Shown one piece after another: positions 1 through 4,077 of a DNA stretch of 6,377 bases (position 1 is the stretch's first letter; the number at the start of each line of letters is the position of its first letter). Origin of the DNA: DATBFU01 sp035498405. Its GTDB lineage: Bacteria > Acidobacteriota > Thermoanaerobaculia > UBA5066 > Gp7-AA6. A model generated the notes under the pieces. That model ran no database searches, had not been told where the DNA came from, and saw only the letters and a program-made list of their open reading frames with translations. The position numbers and the translations under genes are program-made. The stretch is from assembly GCA_035498405.1 (NCBI GenBank), contig DATKAE010000065.1, forward strand, positions 1-6,377, given 5' to 3'.

Positions 1-197
1 GTCTCTGTGCCGTCGGGTCCGCGGCGCCCGCTTACTACTAGACGTCCGTGACCCGACCTGCGGCATGATGCGGTCGCATTAGAACGACGGCAATGGTGGT
101 CCGCTGGCGTAGTTAAACGAGTGAGCGAGCGATTCGGTTACAGTATTTCGCGGATGCGCTCGGCAAGAAGGGGCGCCGAATCGACGCGGACGTCCCC
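1..197. other. Window edge, no convincing gene
   Basis: No complete gene, RNA or clear signal is visible here. The only coding-like trace is on the minus strand from about 197 down to a TAA at 138-140. It reads GDVRVDSAPLLAERIREIL and then stops, which has the composition of an ordinary protein C-terminus. Upstream the frame runs into the decayed repeat at 197-345 and meets a stop at 288-290, so at most a 3' remnant is present. The plus-strand frame from GTG 121 is arginine- and serine-rich and runs through the repeat, and looks non-coding. Confidence 0.4.
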
Positions 198-345
198 GGT
201 TGGATGGCGCAGGGACTCGCGCCGGCCGCTCGGTCTGCGAGACGCGACCTTCGACGCGCGTTCCAGGCGAAGGCTCGCCCTCTTCGGTCACCCCCTGAAG
301 ATTCTCGTTCTCTCTCTTCGCACCGGCAGGGACAAGGGCGGTCCG
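197..345. repeat. Decayed copy (A) of the tRNA-tail composite repeat
   Basis: This segment aligns along its length with the intact copy at 1468-1640. It shares the AGGGACTCG and GCCGGCCGCTCG blocks near the left end. The GGTCACCCCCTGA block before the right arm is also shared, as is the TTCGCACCGG-type right arm followed by GACAAGGG. The arms have diverged: the left one reads GGTTGGATGGCGCAGGGACT instead of the tRNA-Leu tail and no longer pairs with the right one (about 297-324). One internal hairpin survives in altered form (266-279, arms GGCGA/TCGCC). The copy lies just downstream of the LuxR gene stop at 398, so that gene is bracketed by repeat copies. The right boundary is approximate. 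Confidence 0.75.
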
Positions 346-397
346 CCGCCTGACCCGACCAATCGCTCGGCGAGTGCCTACGCTCCCAAGTCGGCGG

Positions 398-1123
398 CTA
401 CTGCGCGCGCTGGAGACCGCGAAGCCGTGCGCCCGTCGCCTGCTCCGGGGCTTCCAGCAGCCGGTGCTGGTAGGCGAAGACCACGGCAGCAAGCTTGGTG
501 TGAACCTCGAGCTTCTGGAGAATCTTGGCCGTATGGTTCCGGACAGTCACCGCGGAGATGAAGAGTCGGTCAGCGATCGCGGAGGTGACCATCCCTTCCG
601 CGAGGTATCGCAGAATCTCTCTCTCCCGCGCCGTCAGATAGACCGGCTGGCCCTGGCTCGTCGTCATCGGCCAGAGGGGGTCGCGGACCGCTGCCTCGCG
701 CGTGAGCTGGCGCTCGAGCGACGACTCCTTCCTTCGCGCGCGCAGGACGTGAACGACCGCAGAGAGCGCCGGGTGGTAAGACGGGATCGCGAACATCGAG
801 ACCTGAAACTGCTGCTGACCCTTGCCGGGAACCTCGATTGCGAGAGAGAACCGATTGACAGGTTGCTTCGCTCTCTCTCGCGCCTGGAAGGCGACCGGGC
901 AGCTCTGATGGCAATAAAGGTTGCCATGGGAGTCGAGACCGCCCGTGACGTCGTAGCATCGCTTGCCGAGGACGGTCCGGGCCGTCCGCCCGAGCAGGAC
1001 CTCGCACTTCTTGTTCCAGAGGATGATCCGTTCCGCCGCGTCCGTCGCGAAGACCGCCTCATCGCTGCGCGCGATACGGTCCAATGTCTCCCATCCGTGT
1101 GCCGAGGATGGATGCAACCACAT
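398..1123 (-). CDS. PAS domain / LuxR-type HTH transcriptional regulator
   Basis: This is a 241-residue regulator. A PAS sensor domain covers about residues 15-125 (VFATDAAERIILWNKKCEVLLG, then a beta-rich end through SAVVHVLRAR). A linker with a short charged helix leads to a LuxR/GerE-type helix-turn-helix at about 162-222, with the family signature LTAREREILRYLAEG and the recognition helix around SAVTVRNHTAKIL. No phosphoacceptor receiver domain, signal peptide or membrane segment is present, so it is probably a one-component cytoplasmic sensor-regulator. The PAS domain has cysteines at 56, 71 and 75 in a C-x14-C-x3-C-P arrangement that could bind a metal, Fe-S cluster or redox signal; this is inferred. 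The ATG at 1123 is preferred over an in-frame start at 1219 because a strong purine-rich ribosome site lies just upstream and PAS homology begins only after this methionine. The ligand and target genes are unknown. Confidence 0.88.
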   Translation of the reverse strand: MWLHPSSAHGWETLDRIARSDEAVFATDAAERIILWNKKCEVLLGRTARTVLGKRCYDVTGGLDSHGNLYCHQSCPVAFQARERAKQPVNRFSLAIEVPGKGQQQFQVSMFAIPSYHPALSAVVHVLRARRKESSLERQLTREAAVRDPLWPMTTSQGQPVYLTAREREILRYLAEGMVTSAIADRLFISAVTVRNHTAKILQKLEVHTKLAAVVFAYQHRLLEAPEQATGARLRGLQRAQ

Positions 1124-1363
1124 GATCCCCCCCTCTCGTCTCGGGCAAGGGAAGATGCGGTCGGGCTCTCCTGGCGAACTCGGCGGGCCGCTTCCTCTGT
1201 CCAGGCCCTCTAATAGCATTGCTTTGGTCGCCGGATCGTGTCAAGGGGCTGGGGACGTCCTCGGGCAGTCGAAGGAGGGCGACGTCACGGCAGCGAGGCA
1301 CGGGGCGAAATTACGGAAGCCCAGCCGGTCCGGCACGCGAGCGGACTCGCAGCGGCGACGCAA
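1124..1363. other. Non-coding upstream region of the PAS-LuxR gene
   Basis: No gene is supported in this 240-base stretch. Apart from the ribosome site it holds a perfect TTGACA on the minus strand (1239-1244), but the only AT-rich candidate -10 (TATTAG, 1210-1215) lies 23 bases away, so a promoter call is weak. Open frames through here are continuations of frames that overlap the repeats and tRNA. Confidence 0.5.
1127..1137 (-). promoter_or_regulatory. Ribosome binding site of the PAS-LuxR gene
   Basis: On the minus strand the sequence reads GAGAGGGGGGG followed by ATC and the ATG at 1123-1121. This anti-anti-SD-like purine run, 3 bases before the ATG and longer than needed, decides for the 1123 start over the in-frame start 96 bases upstream. 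Confidence 0.6.
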
Positions 1364-1467
1364 CTGGTTGGTGCGAAAGGAGGGACTCGTGCTTCTCGTC
1401 CTCTCCTTTCGCACCGGTGGCGACAAGGGACGGTCTCCGGAATCCTGGGGCTGCACTTCGAGAGGTT
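1364..1467. repeat. tRNA-tail composite repeat, short copy (B)
   Basis: The copy starts with a 26-base block (1364-1389) identical to 1468-1493 and to 1663-1688. Of these 26 bases, 21 are the 3' end of the tRNA-Leu gene (T-loop to CCA). The block is followed by an inverted tRNA-tail arm (1398-1415). Together they form a hairpin at 1370-1415: 13 bp, then 4 bp with one bulged T, and an 11-base loop. A linker of about 50 bases (1416-1467) follows and is repeated almost exactly at 1610-1662. No target-site duplication or transposase is visible. There is no T-tract beside the hairpin, so it is not a classical terminator. Confidence 0.9.
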
Positions 1468-1662
1468 CTGGTTGGTGCGAAAGGAGGGACTCGTGCCGGC
1501 CGCTCGCTTTGCGAGGCGCGGCCTTCGGCCGCGGCCGGCGCTTCTCCGGCGAGGGTGGCTCGCCCCCCACGGTCACCCCCTGAGGGTTCTCGTCCTCTCC
1601 TTTCGCACCGGTGGCGACAAGGGACGGTCTCCGGAATCCTGGGGGCTGCACTTCGAGAGGTT
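1468..1662. repeat. tRNA-tail composite repeat, long copy (C) with structured insert
   Basis: This copy has the same architecture as the short copy, but about 100 bases separate the two arms. The left arm is 1474-1490 and the inverted right arm 1592-1609, extended to 1582-1609 by matching the whole tRNA T-arm plus acceptor strand. The insert holds consecutive perfect hairpins: 1503-1515 (CTCGC/GCGAG), 1517-1533 (CGCGGCC/GGCCGCG, triloop) and 1548-1564 (GGCGAG/CTCGCC). The stretch 1393-1493 matches 1587-1688 at 101 of 102 aligned positions, the only difference being one extra G. That indicates recent tandem duplication or homogenisation. The copy abuts the tRNA 3' end with no gap. Confidence 0.9.
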
Positions 1663-1667
1663 CTGGT

Positions 1668-1754
1668 TGGTGCGAAAGGAGGGACTCGAACCCTCACGGC
1701 AGTGAAGCCACAGGTTCCTGAAACCTGCGCGTCTACCAGTTCCGCCACTTTCGC
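1668..1754 (-). tRNA. tRNA-Leu, anticodon CAG
   Basis: This is an 87-base gene with an encoded CCA (TGG at 1668-1670 on the plus strand) and discriminator A. The acceptor stem is GCGAAAG (1754-1748) with CTTTCGC (1678-1672). The D-arm carries the usual leucine-type GGCGGAACTGGTAGACGCG. The anticodon stem is CAGGT/ACCTG with loop TTCAGGA, so the anticodon is CAG and it reads CUG, the expected dominant leucine codon in a GC-rich genome. It has the long class II variable arm (GGC/GCC stem) and the T-arm GAGGG-TTCGAGT-CCCTC. All parts look functional. The 21 bases at its 3' end are duplicated downstream in repeats B and C. Open reading frames crossing it are artefacts. Confidence 0.97.
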
Positions 1755-1765
1755 AGGGGAACGGC

Positions 1766-1794
1766 AGACTACCCGCAAGTCCTTCAGAAATCAA
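1766..1794 (-). promoter_or_regulatory. Predicted promoter of tRNA-Leu
   Basis: On the minus strand a TTGATT -35 (1794-1789) and a TAGTCT -10 (1771-1766) are separated by exactly 17 bases. Only 11 bases lie between the -10 and the first base of the tRNA, so the transcript would need little 5' trimming. The position and spacing are right for a housekeeping-sigma tRNA promoter. It lies within the 111 bases between the tRNA and the upstream 151-residue gene. Confidence 0.6.
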
Positions 1795-1865
1795 TGGGTC
1801 ACGCATGAGCGTTCGAGACCGTCCTCTGGCCTGTGAGAGCAACATTCTGCGCGACGTCGACAAGC

Positions 1866-2321
1866 TCAGGAACCGTCCTCCTTCCCCTCGCGCGAGACGA
1901 GGCGAAGGTGGACTCGCCTTCGGCTCTTGTCGACTCGTTCAACCAGAACCTCCCACTCGTCAAATTCTCTGAGGTCCGGCGACCCGAATTGCGATAGCAG
2001 GAAGCCCTCCGGTGGCTTGCCGTTCAGAAGCGCCATCAGCTCGAACCGCGTGATTAGCTTTCCGTTGATCGATCCGTCGGCCGCATTTGGCTTGTCCGTC
2101 GCGTCGCGAGCCACGATGAACAGCTTGGTCGGATCCTCGCCCTTGGTCTCCGCCAGTAACGCCTCCGCGGACCGCAGCGTCTCCGCACGAAGCTCCTTCC
2201 AACCCGGGCCGTCTGGCGCAGGATGCTCACGCAGGCATGCCAGGCTGCGTTCCGCCGCCTCGCGCTCCGCGCCCACGGTTGACACGCTGAAAAACCCCGC
2301 GCTTTCGATGGGATTCTTCAT
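1866..2321 (-). CDS. Hypothetical protein, 151 residues
   Basis: I do not recognise this protein. It begins MKNPIESAGFFSVSTVGAE, has no signal peptide or membrane segment, and is rich in charged residues. Residues about 17-65 look helical (REAAERSLACL, ELRAETLRSAEALLAE). The second half resembles a small alpha/beta fold, with TKLFIVARDATDKPNAADGS, then LITRFELMALLNGKPPEG, then a hydrophilic beta-like stretch (EWEVLVERVDKSRRRVHLRLV). A GGGAGGGG ribosome site sits 2 bases before the ATG (2324-2331). It is divergent from the hydrolase-like gene at 2497 and upstream of tRNA-Leu on the same strand, which says nothing specific about its role. The natural amino acid composition and the ribosome site support a real gene. 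Confidence 0.68.
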   Translation of the reverse strand: MKNPIESAGFFSVSTVGAEREAAERSLACLREHPAPDGPGWKELRAETLRSAEALLAETKGEDPTKLFIVARDATDKPNAADGSINGKLITRFELMALLNGKPPEGFLLSQFGSPDLREFDEWEVLVERVDKSRRRVHLRLVSREGKEDGS

Positions 2322-2496
2322 CGCCCCTCCCTTTCACTGCCGACAGCCATTATGAGGGCGTGAGCCGCCGAGCAGCGCCAGCGCGACGCGATCACGAAGA
2401 AGTGGGTCACGCGGAACAAACTCCAGCCACCACCCCCGAACCAGTTGACCGTGTGTGTTGACGCCCCTCCGACAAGTTTGACAGCATGAGGTCGCA
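2322..2496. other. Divergent intergenic region
   Basis: This 175-base region separates two divergently oriented genes and must carry both 5' regions. On the minus strand a CATAAT (2354-2349) is the best -10 candidate for the 151-residue gene, but without a convincing -35. On the plus strand several TTGAC cores (2445, 2458, 2478) have no matching -10 at proper distance. No hairpin or operator stands out. Confidence 0.4.
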
Positions 2497-2931
2497 ATGG
2501 CTGAGATGAAGATGCTGATCCTGCGTGGCAAAGCGGGGCACTTTGCCGGCCGTGATTGGCCGCGCGGAGCGTTGGACGAACCGTCCGCGCTGGCATACGC
2601 GCGCCGCAAGGGATATGTCGGGCAAGTGCTGAATGTGGCGGGCCTGTCCGGCCCGAACAGTGCGCAGACGAAAATGGCGTTGGCGGAGTTTCATCGCGAC
2701 CCGACCGTTGCCGCGCTCTATGGATTTTCGGCTGGCGGCTACAACGTGCTGCACATCATCAAGGCTCTGGCGCCCGACGAACGCGCCCGCCTTCGATTGG
2801 TTGTCGTGCTTGGTGCGCCGGACAACAAGTCCAGCGCGTATGACGGGCCTTGGAAGATGGTTCATCGCACCGATCCGGCGGGAGGCCACATGGACGGCCC
2901 GCGCGCGTTGCTCGCGACACGACATCATTGA
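2497..2931 (+). CDS. Small alpha/beta-hydrolase-like protein
   Basis: This is a 144-residue cytoplasmic protein without signal peptide. It has the core of an alpha/beta hydrolase. The nucleophile elbow G-F-S-A-G-G lies at residues 76-81 (candidate Ser78), directly after a strand (AALYGF). A second hydrophobic strand ending in GAP (LVVVLGAP, 101-108) follows, and a late GGHMDGP motif supplies His131 as a possible catalytic histidine. Asp126 or Asp133 could complete a triad; this assignment is inferred. At 144 residues it is much shorter than ordinary hydrolases (about 250 or more), so it has a minimal fold and may not be an active esterase. The substrate is unknown. TGAGG lies 5 bases before the ATG. 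Codon third positions look less GC-biased than in the rnr gene, which hints at transfer. The frame stays open for 52 codons past the TGA, to a TAA at 3088-3090. Confidence 0.78.
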   Translation: MAEMKMLILRGKAGHFAGRDWPRGALDEPSALAYARRKGYVGQVLNVAGLSGPNSAQTKMALAEFHRDPTVAALYGFSAGGYNVLHIIKALAPDERARLRLVVVLGAPDNKSSAYDGPWKMVHRTDPAGGHMDGPRALLATRHH

Positions 2932-3090
2932 CCTGCGGTGGGAGGTAGCGCGGAAATCCACATCGTTTTCGCTCGCATGGTTCGAGGACAGGCGGCGGAC
3001 GGCGCCGCACAAGAACGAATCGACGAGCCGCGGGTGGCGCGCGACGACCCCGGAGCCACGGCACGGCGGGCCGAGGAAGGCGGGCTCTAA
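2932..3090. other. Convergent intergenic region
   Basis: The region lies between the stop codons of the hydrolase-like gene and the methyltransferase, which converge. No clear terminator hairpin with a T-tract is visible in either direction. An in-frame continuation of the upstream gene is open throughout, but its translation is featureless and alanine/arginine-rich, and I do not call it a gene. Confidence 0.35.
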
Positions 3091-3825
3091 TTACGGGCGG
3101 GGGAATTTCTTCCGCGCCGCGACGTAGATCTCCGTGTCGCCCCGCTCGCCCGAGGCCTGCCAGAGCTCCGCAATCTCGAAGCCCAGGATGGCGAGCAGAT
3201 GCCGCACCTCCACCTCGGTGTAGAAGCGCACTCGTCCGGGGCTGCGCTCTCGGACCTCGGCGCCTTCCAGGAAAGCGCGCGTGTACTCGGGCGAGAGGAA
3301 ATTGGGGAACTGGACGAAGAGTACGCCCCCGGGCTTCAAGACCCGAAACGCATCCCGAAGGAAAAGGAAGGCGTCTTCCCTCGCCAGGTGCTGGAGCACG
3401 AGAAACGACGAAACGAGGTCGAACTGATCGGCCCCGAAGGCCCGGAGGAATTCGTCGTTGCCGATTTCGCGCAGGTGAACGTTGGGCAAACCCGCCAGCC
3501 GTTCGCGTGCTCGGGCGATCATCTCGCCGCTGACGTCGACGGCGTGGATCTCTGCGACCTCGGGCGCCAAGTAGCGCTCGACCCGCCCGACACCGCAGCC
3601 GATATTCAGGACGACGGCGTTCCGACTCCGAAGGAAGCGGCGCACCATCTTCGCGTCGCTCTGTCCGGTGCTCTCGAAAGATTCGGCCGTCGAGCCGGTC
3701 AGGATGGCGTCGTGGGCGTCGCCACGGGCCGCCTGATCCCAGGCGCTCTTGTAATCGAGCGCGCCGGCGGGGGTGGCGAGGCTCGGGCGCGCGCTGCGCC
3801 GTTGGAAGAAGCGGAGCAACCGCAC
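3091..3825 (-). CDS. Class I SAM-dependent methyltransferase
   Basis: This 244-residue protein transfers a methyl group from S-adenosylmethionine to an unknown acceptor. The Rossmann core is complete. Motif I is VLNIGCGVGR (residues 72-81). The acidic residue binding the SAM ribose is Asp97 in AVDVSGEMIARARERL. The post-core strand is FDLVSSFLVLQH (135-146). LKPGGVLFVQFPN (163-175) is the usual end of the SAM-binding part. This is the UbiE/Methyltransf_11-like type, close to enzymes that modify small molecules, quinones or polyketides, so substrate prediction is unsafe. The N-terminal 60 residues are basic and hydrophilic, without membrane segment. The start is GTG 3825: an in-frame stop at 3835-3837 limits extension, and no good ribosome site is seen, so TTG 3819 is an alternative. 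It is divergent from rnr. Confidence 0.9.
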   Translation of the reverse strand: MRLLRFFQRRSARPSLATPAGALDYKSAWDQAARGDAHDAILTGSTAESFESTGQSDAKMVRRFLRSRNAVVLNIGCGVGRVERYLAPEVAEIHAVDVSGEMIARARERLAGLPNVHLREIGNDEFLRAFGADQFDLVSSFLVLQHLAREDAFLFLRDAFRVLKPGGVLFVQFPNFLSPEYTRAFLEGAEVRERSPGRVRFYTEVEVRHLLAILGFEIAELWQASGERGDTEIYVAARKKFPRP

Positions 3826-3992
3826 GAAGTCAGATTAACCCAAGGCACCCTCGGAACTGGAATTCGTCGGCCCGGAATCCTTCGGAAGGTCGGCCAACGG
3901 CGTCCGGGCAGGCGGTCAATGGGCACTCCCGAGTCATCGAGGGTCGCTGACCAGCGGCGGGCCGGCTCGCGCGCGGGGCGGATCCGACGGTC

Positions 3993-4021
3993 TTCGAACA
4001 CTATATCAGTCCTGATATAGT
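3993..4021 (+). promoter_or_regulatory. Predicted rnr promoter
   Basis: TATAGT (4016-4021) matches the TATAAT -10 at five of six positions. TTCGAA (3993-3998) is a weak -35 at the correct 17-base spacing. Initiation near 4028 would give a leader of about 50 bases before the GTG at 4078. It would also place the alternative TTG start at 4021 outside the transcript. Confidence 0.5.
4000..4021. promoter_or_regulatory. Perfect palindromic operator candidate
   Basis: Two perfect 10-bp arms (left arm ACTATATCAG) flank a 2-base centre TC. The site covers the spacer and the -10 of the predicted rnr promoter, the usual position for a dimeric repressor. It is strikingly AT-rich in a GC-rich setting. 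Size and symmetry would fit TetR, MarR or Rrf2 family regulators, but I do not recognise the exact motif. Confidence 0.6.
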
Positions 4022-4031
4022 TGGCGGTCTG

Positions 4032-4050
4032 CCGCCGGAAGTGCCGGCGG
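4032..4050 (+). other. Leader hairpin upstream of rnr
   Basis: CCGCCGG and CCGGCGG form a perfect 7-bp GC-only stem around the loop AAGTG. It would lie in the rnr leader, 27 bases before the GTG. No T-tract follows, so it is not an intrinsic terminator. It may stabilise the message or affect translation, but a chance hairpin in GC-rich DNA is also possible. Confidence 0.4.
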
Positions 4051-4077
4051 TCCGTTCCCCACGATAGACTGCGCCCC

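Larger units (their letters stand above)
3826..4077. other. Divergent intergenic region between methyltransferase and rnr
   Basis: This 252-base non-coding region has three recognisable elements, listed separately: a palindrome overlapping the rnr promoter and a hairpin in the presumed rnr leader. About 170 bases next to the methyltransferase start show no clear signal. The palindrome carries TATAGT outward on both strands, so it could act on both genes, but no -35 is evident for the methyltransferase direction. Confidence 0.5.

Noticed and set aside
374..1213. Long plus-strand frame (279 codons) opposite the PAS-LuxR gene
   Set aside because: It is a GC-rich shadow frame. Its translation is arginine/leucine-rich without a domain, while the minus strand encodes clear PAS and LuxR motifs.
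1210..1244. Promoter for the PAS-LuxR gene (TTGACA and TATTAG on the minus strand)
   Set aside because: The two boxes are 23 bases apart, too far for a normal sigma-70-type promoter, and no better -10 lies at 16-18 bases.
1370..1415. Intrinsic terminator of tRNA-Leu
   Set aside because: The stem is strong but far too long and not followed by a T-tract on either strand, and it lies about 250 bases beyond the tRNA.
1364..1688. Integration (att) sites of an integrative element at the tRNA 3' end
   Set aside because: The direct repeats of the tRNA tail fit this at first sight, but no integrase or cargo lies between them (spacings of 104 and 195 bases), and inverted tails are not expected from att duplication.
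1364..1688. CRISPR array
   Set aside because: There are three 26-base repeats, but the spacing is irregular, the intervening sequence is itself repeated and no cas gene is present.
1219..1863. Several overlapping open frames of 80-205 codons on both strands around the tRNA
   Set aside because: They run through the tRNA-Leu gene and the palindromic repeats. Phrases such as LVRKEGLEPS and VGAKGGTRTL are the known artefact of translating tRNA genes backwards.
2932..3090. Small gene in the open extension after the hydrolase-like gene
   Set aside because: It has no ribosome site, no recognisable motif and an alanine/arginine-rich composition expected by chance in GC-rich DNA.
3199..4020. Plus-strand frame opposite the methyltransferase
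   Set aside because: It is a shadow frame that runs across the promoter and palindrome region; the minus strand carries the complete SAM-binding motifs.
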